Shown: positions 22,734 to 32,750 of the stretch, one piece after another
Numbering within the stretch: the first letter of the stretch is position 1
Layout of the letters: the number at the start of each line of letters is the position of its first letter
Assembly (NCBI RefSeq): GCF_001307195.1
Contig: NZ_CP012808.1
Span: 1,426,001 to 1,490,000 of the forward strand
Reading direction: 5' to 3'
DNA: 64,000 nucleotides
From: Acinetobacter equi
GTDB taxonomy: Bacteria > Pseudomonadota > Gammaproteobacteria > Pseudomonadales > Moraxellaceae
Notes under the pieces: generated by a model
The model's database searches: none
Told to the model about the DNA's origin: nothing
Seen by the model: the letters and a program-made list of their open reading frames with translations, nothing else
Translations under genes and position numbers: made by a program

Positions 22734-23411
22734 TTAAGTCATATTTTTTAGATAGAGAATAAAAGTGGGAAGCCAAACTGCTGTAAATACTGCATTTACT
22801 GCCATACCAAAAGCAGCATAACGACCAGCAACACTACCACGTTGCCATGCTTGAGCTGTGCCAATGGCATGTGCTGCTAAACCTAAGGCAAGACCTGAGG
22901 CTCTTTCATCATTAATCCGGTTTAAAATGAATGGTGAAAATGCTGCACCAATAACACCAGATAAAATAACGATTAATATGACTAAACTAATTTCAGATTG
23001 CAGTAATGTTGCAATATTAATTGCGATTGGTGTTGTTACTGCACGTGTTGCAAATGCCAAAATATCTGGAGCATTCATATGTAATATATAAGCAAGCCCC
23101 ATAGGTAATGCAACAGCACTAATACTAGCAAAAACTAAGATGCCCATGAGAGCTTTAATTGGCAAATCATCATAACGCATAGTTGCTAATGGAATGGCTA
23201 AAGCAACAGTGACATAGCCTAATAATCTATTAAAGATAGTATTGGTTTGTGCCATATAATCTTCATAAGAAATACCAAAACAGAATAAGAGAATTAATAC
23301 GAAGAACATACTAAAAACTAAAACTGGAATTTGTGGTACTTTTTTATTGCATGGCTTTGCAAGTAAATAGGCAATGAGGGTGAGAACAAAAGCATATAAG
23401 ATAGAAAGCAT
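22734..23411 (-). CDS. lrgB: LrgB/CidB family membrane protein
   Basis: About 225 residues, nearly all membrane-spanning, with the LrgB signatures ATRAVTTPIAINIA, GVIGAAFSPFILN and the histidine-containing GLAAHAIGTAQAWQ. The ATG at 23411 has a perfect AGGAG site; the longer frame would overlap the upstream gene. LrgB/CidB proteins act with a holin-like partner, or export pyruvate and glycolate in some hosts. Second gene of an lrgAB-type pair, 10 bp after it. Confidence 0.9.
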   Translation of the reverse strand: MLSILYAFVLTLIAYLLAKPCNKKVPQIPVLVFSMFFVLILLFCFGISYEDYMAQTNTIFNRLLGYVTVALAIPLATMRYDDLPIKALMGILVFASISAVALPMGLAYILHMNAPDILAFATRAVTTPIAINIATLLQSEISLVILIVILSGVIGAAFSPFILNRINDERASGLALGLAAHAIGTAQAWQRGSVAGRYAAFGMAVNAVFTAVWLPTFILYLKNMT

Positions 23412-23421
23412 GAAGAATCTC

Positions 23422-23793
23422 CTACAACCAACGTTTTGCAATTTTTGCATACACCCATAATGGAATTAAGGTGCTGATGAATAAAACAATTAAGAAAGTA
23501 GGAATTTTCTCTCCCATATGAACCAACATGATAAGAGATCCAGCACTAATGGGTAAAAATGCAAAAGCACTTTCTTTCATGATTTTATTGTTGGTTTCTA
23601 TGAGATTGCTTGGGATGTGTCCAAAAAATCGCCATAAAGATAAAACGATTAAAAGGCTCATTAACCCGACTAAATTACCGAGTTCAGGATGTGAAAACTG
23701 AGTCATGAGCCATAAAGCACCTTCTCTAAATGCAACAATTAAAATGATTGTTGCAATCCAGATGTGCCAATCTATATGTTTGAACCAATCCAT
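23422..23793 (-). CDS. lrgA: CidA/LrgA family holin-like protein
   Basis: 123 residues with four predicted membrane helices and the family pattern LWRFFGHIPSNLIETN followed by AFLPISAGSLIMLV. LrgA/CidA proteins resemble phage holins and are linked to murein hydrolase control or small-acid transport. It lies directly before lrgB on the minus strand. No LytSR or LysR regulator adjoins the pair. Confidence 0.85.
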   Translation of the reverse strand: MDWFKHIDWHIWIATIILIVAFREGALWLMTQFSHPELGNLVGLMSLLIVLSLWRFFGHIPSNLIETNNKIMKESAFAFLPISAGSLIMLVHMGEKIPTFLIVLFISTLIPLWVYAKIAKRWL

Positions 23794-23830
23794 GTTGTCG
23801 TAATATTCTATTTATCAAGTTTTGATCAAT

Positions 23831-25150
23831 TTAATCCTTGATTTCAAACTCTTCAAGTGCTGGATGGAAAATTTTCGCTTTTTCTCCCAGTATTTCGTCT
23901 AATGGCAAATGGGCTTTTTTTATTAGCTGTTCAATTTTATGAGGTGCCATCATCACTTTTAAATGCAAATTGCCTTCATCATCATATTTTTCAGATTGAA
24001 TAACATTTAATGCATAAAGTTGTGTACGTAATTTTCCATAAGCAGGTTTAAGCAATACATCAAAACATTGAATTTGACCAACTAAGCTTTCATGTACAGC
24101 TTGTTTTAATAGATTTAAACCTTGTCCCGTATGTGCAGATAGGTAAACTCGCTCAGGTTGATGTTCGTTGGCATAAATGATTTTTGCTTCTTCTTGGCTT
24201 TGATCAATTTTATTGTAAACACGAATGATAGGAACATCTGCACCAATTTCATTTAAAACCTTTTCAACAGCTTCGATTTGTTCAAGCATTTCAGGGCTGC
24301 TGGAATCGATCACATGTAAAAGTAGGGTTGCTTCTAGGGTTTCTTCTAATGTTGCTTTAAATGATTCAACTAAAGAGTGTGATAAATTTCGGACAAAACC
24401 AACCGTATCAGCAAGGACAAGTTGACCAATACCATCCCAATCTAAACGTCTTAGAGTTGGGTCTAGTGTTGCAAAAAGCTGATCTGCTGCATAAACATCA
24501 CTATTGGCTAAAATATTAAATAAAGTCGATTTTCCTGCGTTGGTATAACCAACAAGAGAAACTGTTGGAATTGCAGCTTTTTGACGTGCAACACGACCTT
24601 GCATACGTGTTTGTTTAACTTTATCTAGTCTCGCTTTGAGTTGCCCCATACGAATTTTAAGTAAGCGACGGTCTGTTTCAAGTAAGGTCTCACCTGGTCC
24701 ACGTAAACCAATACCACCTTTTTGGCTATCTAAAGTACCTCGGCTACGAATAAGACGAGATGAAAGATGATGTAATTGGGCCAATTCGACTTGTAACTTA
24801 CCTTCATAAGTACGTGCACGAAGGGCAAAAATATCTAAAATTAATTCTGTACGGTCAACAACACGACATTTCATGATCTGTTCTAAGTTACGAACTTGAG
24901 CCGGGGTAAGAGAGTGATCAAAAATAACTAAATTAGCGTCTAGTTCTTCGACAAGTGCTGCTATTTCTTCTGTTTTACCAGATCCAATAAAATATTTAGC
25001 ATCTGGTTTAATTCTTGCAACATGTAAATGTTGAAGAATTTCAGCACCCGCAGATTTTGCAAGCAGGGCAAACTCATCAGCATCGAGATCTTCTAACATT
25101 TGAACTGAAACACTGATTAAGATGACACGTTCACCATCTCTTTGTTGCAT
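23831..25150 (-). CDS. hflX: Ribosome-associated GTPase HflX
   Basis: HflX splits stalled 70S ribosomes and 100S dimers during stress. About 439 residues: N-terminal HflX domain (VIFDHSLTPAQVRNLEQ, then DRTELILDIFALRARTYEG, and the SRGTLDSQKGGIGLRGPGE glycine-rich linker) and a G domain with GYTNAGKST (G1), DTVGFV (G3) and NKID (G4). The start is either the ATG at 25150 or a GTG at 25162. hfq, its usual neighbour, is not adjacent. Confidence 0.95.
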   Translation of the reverse strand: MQQRDGERVILISVSVQMLEDLDADEFALLAKSAGAEILQHLHVARIKPDAKYFIGSGKTEEIAALVEELDANLVIFDHSLTPAQVRNLEQIMKCRVVDRTELILDIFALRARTYEGKLQVELAQLHHLSSRLIRSRGTLDSQKGGIGLRGPGETLLETDRRLLKIRMGQLKARLDKVKQTRMQGRVARQKAAIPTVSLVGYTNAGKSTLFNILANSDVYAADQLFATLDPTLRRLDWDGIGQLVLADTVGFVRNLSHSLVESFKATLEETLEATLLLHVIDSSSPEMLEQIEAVEKVLNEIGADVPIIRVYNKIDQSQEEAKIIYANEHQPERVYLSAHTGQGLNLLKQAVHESLVGQIQCFDVLLKPAYGKLRTQLYALNVIQSEKYDDEGNLHLKVMMAPHKIEQLIKKAHLPLDEILGEKAKIFHPALEEFEIKD

Positions 25151-25162
25151 TGCATTGACCAC

Positions 25163-25655
25163 TAATGTGTTGCTCCGTTTATAAAGCTCCTATTTTAGAT
25201 GAAAATGGTCTGAGAGTTGGTTTTTTCTTCGTGCTTTATTTAGAATTAAAGCATTGATGAGAACATTTGTGCAAAGCTTAAAATCACACCAAAATATAAA
25301 ATAGTTCCACCTAAAATTACTTTAAGTGCTGAAGATGCTTTGATGTCTTGATTCATTTTATTTGATTGATCTTGTTGCATGATAAAACTCATTAATTTGT
25401 TAATTCGATTGTTTTATTGTAGTTAAGTTATTTTTTGAATTGAAATTGAATTTTTGGATGAATCTTTTCGGTTTTTATCATCAAGTTTTTTAATTAGATA
25501 GTCAAAATTTCTTATCTTATTCAGGATTAAAATACTTCAAAATATCTTAGCTTACAAAGTTGTGGGAAAAGTATAAAATAGTATATGAAAATATTACAGC
25601 ACCTCTATGGTTGATGTAACTCTCTATCGTATTGTATGGAAATTAAATATTAATA
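25163..25655. other. Gap between hflX and the acyltransferase gene
   Basis: This 493-bp region must hold the promoters of hflX (minus) and of the acyltransferase gene (plus). The only gene I can support is a 48-codon minus-strand ORF, listed separately. The rest is AT-rich without repeats or clear hairpins. Confidence 0.5.
25246..25392 (-). CDS. Small single-span membrane protein, 48 residues
   Basis: From the ATG at 25392 the frame encodes 48 residues: a polar N-terminal half (MQQDQSNKMNQDIKASS) and one hydrophobic helix (ALKVILGGTILYFGVILSF) with a short tail. A second ATG at 25380 has GAG upstream at better spacing and would give 44 residues. The composition is typical of small inner-membrane peptides, but there is no strong Shine-Dalgarno. 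It lies upstream of hflX on the same strand. Function unknown. Confidence 0.5.
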   Translation of the reverse strand: MSFIMQQDQSNKMNQDIKASSALKVILGGTILYFGVILSFAQMFSSML

Positions 25656-26438
25656 ATGAGTAATTTATCTAAATATTTTTTATATTTAAAAAAGACAGTT
25701 TTAGGCATTGGCATTATTTTACTTGGCTTTTATTTAGTTGTCCGTTATCGCTTATATCAAGACAGTAACAACCCTAAAAATACACGTTATGTACAATATT
25801 TTTGTCGTAAACTCTGTCATGTTTTTAACCTTGATGTAAAGGTTCATGGTCAGATTCCTCGTGAGCCTGCATTATGGGTTTCCAATCATGTTTCATGGCT
25901 TGATATTGCTGTTTTAGGTTCAGGTGCTCGTGTATTCTTTTTGGCAAAAGCTGAAATTGAAAAATGGCCATTATTGGGTAAATTGGCAAAAAGTGGTGGA
26001 ACTTTATTTATTAAACGTGGTTCAGGTGATTCAGTTCGTATTCGTGAGCAAATTGCAGATTTTTTAAGTCAAGATATTCCTGTTTTATTTTTTCCTGAAG
26101 CAACTACGACAGATGGTTCTAAAGTTAAAAAAATTCATGGACGTATCTTAGGTGCTGCAATTGAGGCACAAAAACCTGTGCAAATCTGTTTAATCTGTTA
26201 TGTAAACCAGCAAGGAGAACTAGATTTAGTTTCTCCATTTATTGGCAACATTTCATTTATGCAACATGTTAAAAATGTAGTTGAAATGCCCCAAGTTACA
26301 GCTCATTTAATGGCATTGCCAAGTATTTCTGTTGAAGGACACACCGTAAATACATTAACAGCTGTTGTGCAAGAACGAATGATTGAAGGCTTACAACAGC
26401 TTCAATCAGAAGTTTTAGTTAAAAAATTAGAGCAATAA
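25656..26438 (+). CDS. 1-acyl-glycerol-3-phosphate acyltransferase-like protein (PlsC family)
   Basis: Transfers an acyl chain to lysophospholipid or a related acceptor at the inner membrane. 260 residues: one N-terminal membrane helix (about 14-32), the catalytic NHVSWLD (HX4D) at about 75-81, then FLAKAEIEKWPLLGKLAKSGGTLFIKR split by position, and VLFFPEATTTDG, the FPEGT-like block with Ala replacing Gly. This is the PlsC/ornithine-lipid acyltransferase superfamily; the exact acceptor cannot be read from the sequence. Confidence 0.88.
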   Translation: MSNLSKYFLYLKKTVLGIGIILLGFYLVVRYRLYQDSNNPKNTRYVQYFCRKLCHVFNLDVKVHGQIPREPALWVSNHVSWLDIAVLGSGARVFFLAKAEIEKWPLLGKLAKSGGTLFIKRGSGDSVRIREQIADFLSQDIPVLFFPEATTTDGSKVKKIHGRILGAAIEAQKPVQICLICYVNQQGELDLVSPFIGNISFMQHVKNVVEMPQVTAHLMALPSISVEGHTVNTLTAVVQERMIEGLQQLQSEVLVKKLEQ

Positions 26439-26470
26439 CATTATATAGAATTTTTACGTATAAGAAGGTC

Positions 26471-28063
26471 TTACATAAGACCTTCAACGGGAAGCCAAGA
26501 CGTAATTTTTAATAAGGCTTTATGATACCAACGCATCTTAGGCTCTTTTGTTAAGGTACGAACTTCACCATTTGGTTTAGTTAATTGCCAATTAATTTTT
26601 TGGTTTGCATCTAAAATAAGTTTATATGCATATTTTGAAAGATGATCATCCATAGTTTCATGAACGCCTTTTGCTAAGGCAGGGCTATTCAGTAATACAC
26701 CAATTTCACTGTTTAAATACGATGATCTAGGATCAAAATTAAAAGAGCCAATAAACACTTGTTTTTCATCGATTGCCATAAGTTTTGCATGTAAACTTGA
26801 ACGACTTAATCCTTTTAGACTGACTTTTGCTTTTTGAGAAAATTCTTCCAAGTTTGAGTTTAGATTTTCTTGATCAGGCGCATACAAGAACTCATATAAT
26901 TCAACATTATTAGCTAAAAGCTCTTCACGATATTTTGCATAAAAGGCATGAACAACAGATACATCATTTGCTGCAAAGGAATTCGTTAATACTCTAACTT
27001 TTACACCATTTTGAGCCATTTCATTTAACTTACGCATTCCAATTTTTTCTGGAACAAAATATGCAGAAACAATATCAATACTATGATCAGGTTCTTGTAA
27101 ACGTTTTAAAAGTTGAAAGTTTAAATGCTCTTCTTTTGTTGCACGACTTTTAATTTTACTTGGTGAGTCTTTAACAACTTCCGCACTAACCCACTCAAGT
27201 TTAGGATCTTGATTTAACCAATTTTCAAATGAATTAGAACGTGAAGCAAGATCTAGATAATTCTGTACAGAAGCTTCTTGATAATGTGCTTCTAATTGTT
27301 CTTTTAATCCATCATATCGTAAAGGATAGCGTGTATGACTTACGATTTGTTTAACAGGATAGGCGTAGTTGTCATTCCAATACTCATCAAAAGATTGGAT
27401 GATTTCATCGGATGCACTTCCAACTAAAATGGTATCAACATCTGAAAATTGATATTTATCACTTAAATTGTAATATTGGTCACTCATATTGCGACCACCT
27501 ATCAATGCAATTTGATTATCAACAATAAAACTTTTATTATGCATTCTACGATTAACACGTTTTAGATCAAAAATAATATCGAGTAAGCGATATTGTCTAA
27601 AACCATAAGGATTATAAAGTTTTACATCAATATTTTCGTGTTGATCGAGGGCGAGAAAAATGCCTTCCATCTCTTTTGCATTATTATCATCAATTAATAA
27701 ACGGACTTTTACACCACGATCTGCTGCTTGAATAATAGAATGTAACGCTAATGCACCAATTCGATCATTATCCCAAATATAATATTGTAGATCTAAAGTT
27801 TTCTCTGCTTTATCTATAAGATGAATCCTTGTTGAGAGTGCCTCTAAAGGATCATAGAGAATATGATAACCAGTCAAACCTGGATTGTTTTCACGTAAAG
27901 GTTCAATAATTTTGGCAAAAGTTGTTTGACTAGTATCTTGTTGATATGAATACTGTGCTTGTTGAGGATATTGTTTTGGCAATGTTGAGCAGCCAGAAAT
28001 TCCAAGCATAAACATACAGCTTAGCCATATAAAAACTAAGTAATATGTTTTGATGGTTTTCAT
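26471..28063 (-). CDS. Phospholipase D-family lipoprotein
   Basis: About 530 residues. The start MKTIKTYYLVFIWLSCMFML leads to a lipobox ending GISGC, so the protein is probably lipid-anchored. Two HKD motifs are complete: HNKSFIVD with GGRN, and HAKLMAID with GSFN. The arrangement resembles ClsC-type cardiolipin synthases and other PLD-family transphosphatidylases. A longer frame begins at a TTG (28093), but the ATG at 28063 gives the proper signal peptide. Single gene, convergent with the acyltransferase. Confidence 0.88.
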   Translation of the reverse strand: MKTIKTYYLVFIWLSCMFMLGISGCSTLPKQYPQQAQYSYQQDTSQTTFAKIIEPLRENNPGLTGYHILYDPLEALSTRIHLIDKAEKTLDLQYYIWDNDRIGALALHSIIQAADRGVKVRLLIDDNNAKEMEGIFLALDQHENIDVKLYNPYGFRQYRLLDIIFDLKRVNRRMHNKSFIVDNQIALIGGRNMSDQYYNLSDKYQFSDVDTILVGSASDEIIQSFDEYWNDNYAYPVKQIVSHTRYPLRYDGLKEQLEAHYQEASVQNYLDLASRSNSFENWLNQDPKLEWVSAEVVKDSPSKIKSRATKEEHLNFQLLKRLQEPDHSIDIVSAYFVPEKIGMRKLNEMAQNGVKVRVLTNSFAANDVSVVHAFYAKYREELLANNVELYEFLYAPDQENLNSNLEEFSQKAKVSLKGLSRSSLHAKLMAIDEKQVFIGSFNFDPRSSYLNSEIGVLLNSPALAKGVHETMDDHLSKYAYKLILDANQKINWQLTKPNGEVRTLTKEPKMRWYHKALLKITSWLPVEGLM

Positions 28064-28192
28064 ATGATGAAATAACAAATTCAATTCCTTCAAGCCAAGT
28101 TCTTGATGATGAGTACAAAATTAGATTTGTGTATAATTATAAGCTGTGAAAAGATAACAATATACGTAAGTGCATAAAAAATGAGATGAATA

Positions 28193-29203
28193 ATGTGGTC
28201 ACCTAATTCAGTCCAATTATATTTTTATATTGTTTTGGGAGTACTTGCTTTGTGGGCAATTTCTCAAGCATGGATGAGTCAGAAAAAAACCGAAACGATT
28301 CATCCATTTAAAGCTTTTATACATTTATTAGCATTCTATTTTTCATATTTGCTCATTCCAATTTTTTTATTTAGTCTTTATGCAGGTTGGGTAGGTTACT
28401 ATTCTTTACATGAAGCAATTTTTGTATTCATTGTAAGCGGAATACTCATTTATGCTCGTTTTATTGAGCCAATGCGCATTCATGTCGATGAAATATCTTA
28501 TCAAATTTATCCAGAAAAATCTTTAAATCAACCTATTAAAATAGCCTTATTGGCAGATTTACATATTGGTTTATTTTCAGGACATGAACAACAGCTTAAA
28601 AAAATTGTTAAAAAAGTGAATGAGCAGAATCCAGATTTAGTTCTTGTTTCTGGAGATTGGACTTATGAGCCTGAGAGTACATTGATTGAAGAACTTGCTG
28701 TATTAAAAGAAATAAAAGCACCTATCTATTCAGTAAATGGTAATCATGATGAACAATATCCTGGACCTCCTATTCAGGCATTATTAGCAAAGGCATTAGA
28801 AGAAAATAATGTGATGGATATTGAAGGTCAGGTTGTAGAGTTTGATGACTTTAGACTTATTGGTATTGGTGATTTATGGGCAGGAAAAGCTGATATGCGC
28901 TTTATGCCTGACTTGCCACAAGACAAACCATGGTTAATTTTGTCACATAATCCCGATACTGTAGATATGGTGCCTAAACTTAAATATCGTGCATTAATGC
29001 TTTCTGGTCATACGCATGGTGGACAGGTTGAATTACCATGGCTAACTGACTATGTGATGAAGAAGGTATCAATTTTAGGGCATAAAAGAGGGCTTTATTC
29101 CCATGAAAATGCAGATGTTTTTGTGACAGTTGGAACAGGGATGGTTGGTGTTCCATTTCGTTTTCGCGTACCACCAACTATAGATATTATTAAACTTATT
29201 TAA
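28193..29203 (+). CDS. Membrane-anchored metallophosphoesterase
   Basis: 336 residues with three predicted membrane helices in the first 105, then a calcineurin-like domain: LLADLHIG, LVLVSGDW, VNGNHDEQ, LSHNPD and LSGHTHGGQVELP, all five metal-ligand blocks intact. This is the YkuE/YaeI type. Known members act on phosphodiesters or lipid pyrophosphates, but the substrate is not evident here. The catalytic part faces the cytoplasm if the helix count is right. Confidence 0.88.
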   Translation: MWSPNSVQLYFYIVLGVLALWAISQAWMSQKKTETIHPFKAFIHLLAFYFSYLLIPIFLFSLYAGWVGYYSLHEAIFVFIVSGILIYARFIEPMRIHVDEISYQIYPEKSLNQPIKIALLADLHIGLFSGHEQQLKKIVKKVNEQNPDLVLVSGDWTYEPESTLIEELAVLKEIKAPIYSVNGNHDEQYPGPPIQALLAKALEENNVMDIEGQVVEFDDFRLIGIGDLWAGKADMRFMPDLPQDKPWLILSHNPDTVDMVPKLKYRALMLSGHTHGGQVELPWLTDYVMKKVSILGHKRGLYSHENADVFVTVGTGMVGVPFRFRVPPTIDIIKLI

Positions 29204-29225
29204 TGAATTTTTAAATTTTAAAATA

Positions 29226-29253
29226 AAAAACCAGCAAATATGCTGGTTTTTTT
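29226..29253 (+). terminator. Terminator between convergent phosphoesterase and MHS transporter genes
   Basis: AAAAACCAGCA/TGCTGGTTTTT stem with A and T tracts on both sides; usable from both strands. Confidence 0.9.
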
Positions 29254-29309
29254 GTTGGCTAATTCCATTTGAGATTAAATGAAATTAGCAACTAATTCAA
29301 AGATATGAA

Positions 29310-30623
29310 TTAAACTTGGTTATTCACATCATCATTTTTTGTTTCACGAATTGCTAAGAATGCAAGTAATGAAAGAATAGATGCCGCAGTTAAATAATAA
29401 CCTACAGCAGCTAAACCAAAATGGTCTGCAAGTTCTGTTGCAATTAGTGGTGCAAAGGACGCACCAAAAATACCAGCAAGGTTAAATGTGAGTGCTGAAC
29501 CTGTGTAACGTACTGAAATTGGGAAAATCTCTGAAAGTACTGTACCTATCGGTCCATAAGTGAGGCCCATAATTGCTAAACCAATACATAAGAACAGGAA
29601 TACAACAAGAGTACTTCCTGAATCTAACATGGTTGAAAATACTAGACCAAATAATGCAGAGATAATACAAACAGCAATAGATGTTGTTCTACGTCCAAAT
29701 TTTTCAGCCAAAATAGCAGAAAGAGGAATAAATGCAGCAAAACATAATGTTGCTAATAGCTGTAATTTTAAAAATTCAGCTCGCGTATAACCAAGTTGTG
29801 TAGTACCCCAGTTTAAAGCAAAAACAGTAGTTAAATAGAATACGACAAATGTACAAATAGCAGCAATCGTACCTAAAATTAGCATTTTCCAATGTTTTGC
29901 AAAGACTTCTTTAAATGGGACATTAACTTCTTTTTGTTTGTCTAAAACTTTTTGGAATGCAGGCGTTTCATGTAATTGTAAGCGAATCCATAAACCTACA
30001 ATAACTAATAAAGCACTTGAAATAAATGGAATACGCCAGCCCCATGTCATGAATGACTCTTCAGACATGAATGCACCAAGTGTTAAGAACGAACCAGTTG
30101 CAAGAATAAATCCTATTGGTGCACCTAACTGAGGGAACATACCATACCAAGCACGTTTACCTTCAGGAGCATTCTCTGTTGCAAGTAACACAGCACCTGA
30201 CCATTCACCACCTAGACCTAGACCTTGCCCTAAACGGCAAAGTGCTAACATAAGTGGTGCTGCAATCCCAATTTGTGTATATGTTGGAAGTAAACCAATG
30301 GCAACAGTTGAAAGTCCCATGGTAAGAAGCGCAGCAACTAAAGTCGCTTTTCGCCCAATTCTATCTCCTAAATGACCAAATATAGCAGCACCAATTGGAC
30401 GAGCAATAAAAGCAATCGCAAATGTTGCTAAAGATTGAATAATTGCAGTTTTAGGATCTGTACTAGTAGGGAAGAATAGATGCGGAAAAATGAGAACCGC
30501 AGCAGTTGCATAAATATAAAAATCGAAGAATTCGATAGTAGTACCTACTAGACTTGCTGTAAGTACACGAAATTTAGAGTTTGTTGCTACTTCTTGATTT
30601 GTAGCTGAGTTTACTGACGCCAT
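29310..30623 (-). CDS. MFS transporter of the metabolite:H+ symporter (MHS) family
   Basis: 437 residues, 12 predicted helices. The family signature TIEFFDFYIYATAA at the first helix, GHLGDRIGRKATL between helices 2 and 3, and RLGQGLGLGGEWSGA in helix 4 identify the MHS family (ShiA, ProP, KgtP, PcaT relatives). Such proteins import organic acids, shikimate or betaines with protons. The substrate cannot be read from the sequence, and no catabolic gene adjoins. Confidence 0.9.
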   Translation of the reverse strand: MASVNSATNQEVATNSKFRVLTASLVGTTIEFFDFYIYATAAVLIFPHLFFPTSTDPKTAIIQSLATFAIAFIARPIGAAIFGHLGDRIGRKATLVAALLTMGLSTVAIGLLPTYTQIGIAAPLMLALCRLGQGLGLGGEWSGAVLLATENAPEGKRAWYGMFPQLGAPIGFILATGSFLTLGAFMSEESFMTWGWRIPFISSALLVIVGLWIRLQLHETPAFQKVLDKQKEVNVPFKEVFAKHWKMLILGTIAAICTFVVFYLTTVFALNWGTTQLGYTRAEFLKLQLLATLCFAAFIPLSAILAEKFGRRTTSIAVCIISALFGLVFSTMLDSGSTLVVFLFLCIGLAIMGLTYGPIGTVLSEIFPISVRYTGSALTFNLAGIFGASFAPLIATELADHFGLAAVGYYLTAASILSLLAFLAIRETKNDDVNNQV

Positions 30624-30767
30624 GGAGGACCTTACACTTACTAAAAATAAAAACTTAGTTTTAATAGCGTAATCTTTTTAAAAAAAGGCGTAATTTCTTA
30701 AAAAAACAACGGCAATCTTCTCTAAATCAAAGTTCAGGGTCACTAAACAAGAATGAAGGAGAGATGA

Positions 30768-31415
30768 TTAAATCACGTACAAATAAATGGAAAGGAATTG
30801 TAATCCTGCACCTAAAAGTACAAAAATATGCCAGATAGCGTGTGTGTATCTTACCTTTTTTAGCGCATAAAACAATGCACCAACCGTATAAGAAATGCCT
30901 CCTGCAATTAGTAAGGTTAAACATTGATCAGTTAGAAACTCTTGCATATCGTCAATAACAAATAGTGCAAGCCATCCCATAGCGAGATAAGCAAAGAGAG
31001 AAATTTTTTGAAATGAATTGATGAACACCAATTTAAAAAGTGTACCAATAATAGCAATGATCCATAAAGCAATAAGTAAATAGTGTGCTTTTGCAGTTGG
31101 AATAGCGATGGCTAAAAATGGAGTATATGTTCCAGCGATGAGATAATAAATAGCAGTGTGATCTAACTTTTTGTAAAAATGACGACGGTCATCGGTTGTC
31201 GCCATATGGTATAAAGTTGATGCTGAAAATAAGATAAATAAACTTAATGCATATATCCATAATCCAAACCATTGCCCCCAATTTAGATAAGCTCCTTTAA
31301 AAATTAAGAAAACTCCACCAATAAAAGACAGTATTGCACCTATGCCGTGACTCCAATAGTTGATTTTTTCTTCTAAGGCGTCGTAACTCATAATCGATGA
31401 AGCATTTTTGGTCAT
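30768..31415 (-). CDS. Hemolysin III / PAQR family membrane protein
   Basis: About 215 residues with seven predicted helices. The PAQR metal-site residues are visible as SASTLYH (Ser...His), KKLDHTAIYYLIAGTYTP and HAIWHIFVLLGA. The first frame codon lies further upstream, but the ATG at 31415 (MTKNASS) or 31391 is more likely because the earlier part runs into the promoter region. Bacterial members are linked to envelope homeostasis; haemolysis is not established for most. Confidence 0.88.
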   Translation of the reverse strand: MTKNASSIMSYDALEEKINYWSHGIGAILSFIGGVFLIFKGAYLNWGQWFGLWIYALSLFILFSASTLYHMATTDDRRHFYKKLDHTAIYYLIAGTYTPFLAIAIPTAKAHYLLIALWIIAIIGTLFKLVFINSFQKISLFAYLAMGWLALFVIDDMQEFLTDQCLTLLIAGGISYTVGALFYALKKVRYTHAIWHIFVLLGAGLQFLSIYLYVI

Positions 31416-31519
31416 AGAGGAATGCTCTAAAATTAAATATACAAATGTATAGTAATTCAATTTTGAATTTAAAGTAAGAAGCTTTAAACTTTAGGTACAA
31501 TTCTTTTTAGGTTCATTTT

Positions 31520-32737
31520 ATGTCTCTCGCGGTTATGCCTACATCACAGGAACAACAGTTTTTAGATGCTTTTAAGGAAGCTATTGAAAATCAAAAGCTT
31601 GAGCGAGTGGTGCTAAGTCAATATAAAGGTGAGCTAGAAAAATTAGAAAAAATGACTTTAAGAGTCATTCAGTTACAGAACGAGCCATTTTTGAGTTGTT
31701 TATATAGATACTCAACTCAAGATGTAACTAAAAATTATCCTATAAAGGAATCTATTCAAGTTTTAACTGAATTACTTGCTCAATGTAAGCAAGCAAATTT
31801 ATTTATGCATGATCAAGAAATACAACTAAAAAAGAATAAAAAGAAAGCGATGTTAACAGTAACTAAAAAACTTCAAGCTCCTTCAAAGAAAGAGGTTCAA
31901 GGGCATGATCGAACAAAACAACGCTATGTTGATCAAGATGCATTGTTTCTACAGGGATTAGGAATTACAGATACTAAAGCGCAGATTATTCCGAGTATGG
32001 CGCGTAAGTGGAAACAAATTAATAAATTTATTGAAATTTTTTCAGGGGCTCTAGCGCAAATTCAAGTTGATCAGCAACCATTACAAGTTGTCGATTTTGG
32101 TTCAGGTAAAGGCTATTTAACATTTGCTTTATATGACTATATGGCAAAAAATCAGCATGTTCCAAATGTAACAGGTGTTGAACTCAATCCTAAAATGGTC
32201 GAGTTCTGTCAAAATATTGCTCAACAAGTTGATTTTAATCAACTCGAATTTTTCCAAGGAGATGTAAGAACTTATCATCCCGAAAAATTAGATGTCATGA
32301 TTGCATTACATGCTTGCGATGTCGCAACTGATTTTGCTATTCATACGGGTATTCGTTTAAATGCACAAATGATCATGTGTGCGCCGTGTTGTCATAAAGA
32401 GTTGCGCCCACAATTAACAGCACCACAAGTATTACAACCTATGTTGCAATTTGGTATTCATGCAGGGCAGCAGGCTGAAATGTTAACAGATACGATTCGT
32501 GCTTTGTTGTTGAAGGCATATGGTTATGAAACCAAAGTTTTTGAGTTTGTTGCCTTAGAACATACTAGTAAAAATAAAATGATTTTGGCGACAAAACGCA
32601 AAGATTTTGAAGTACCTGATCAGCAAGTATTAGATCAGATTAATGCATTGAAGCAAATGTATGGTATTCAAAAGCATTCTTTAGAATTGTTATTAAAGAA
32701 TGAATGGGATCAGCAAGATATTGGATGTAAATGTTAA
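31520..32737 (+). CDS. SAM-dependent methyltransferase, METTL25/GSTCD-like
   Basis: 405 residues. The N-terminal 150 are helical and charged. The methyltransferase domain starts with motif I VDFGSGKGYLTFALYDY (about 192-208), then GVELNPKMVEFCQ and IALHACDVATDFAI. The MCAPCCHKELRPQL stretch is typical of the Methyltransf_32 group, whose substrates are thought to be RNA or protein. Followed by a GNAT gene 13 bp away, probably co-transcribed. Confidence 0.8.
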   Translation: MSLAVMPTSQEQQFLDAFKEAIENQKLERVVLSQYKGELEKLEKMTLRVIQLQNEPFLSCLYRYSTQDVTKNYPIKESIQVLTELLAQCKQANLFMHDQEIQLKKNKKKAMLTVTKKLQAPSKKEVQGHDRTKQRYVDQDALFLQGLGITDTKAQIIPSMARKWKQINKFIEIFSGALAQIQVDQQPLQVVDFGSGKGYLTFALYDYMAKNQHVPNVTGVELNPKMVEFCQNIAQQVDFNQLEFFQGDVRTYHPEKLDVMIALHACDVATDFAIHTGIRLNAQMIMCAPCCHKELRPQLTAPQVLQPMLQFGIHAGQQAEMLTDTIRALLLKAYGYETKVFEFVALEHTSKNKMILATKRKDFEVPDQQVLDQINALKQMYGIQKHSLELLLKNEWDQQDIGCKC

Positions 32738-32750
32738 GGGATGAAGCATA

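Noticed and set aside
22734..23793. lrgAB pair as a toxin-antitoxin or phage lysis cassette
   Set aside because: The proteins fit the chromosomal LrgA/LrgB families, and no endolysin or phage gene is nearby.
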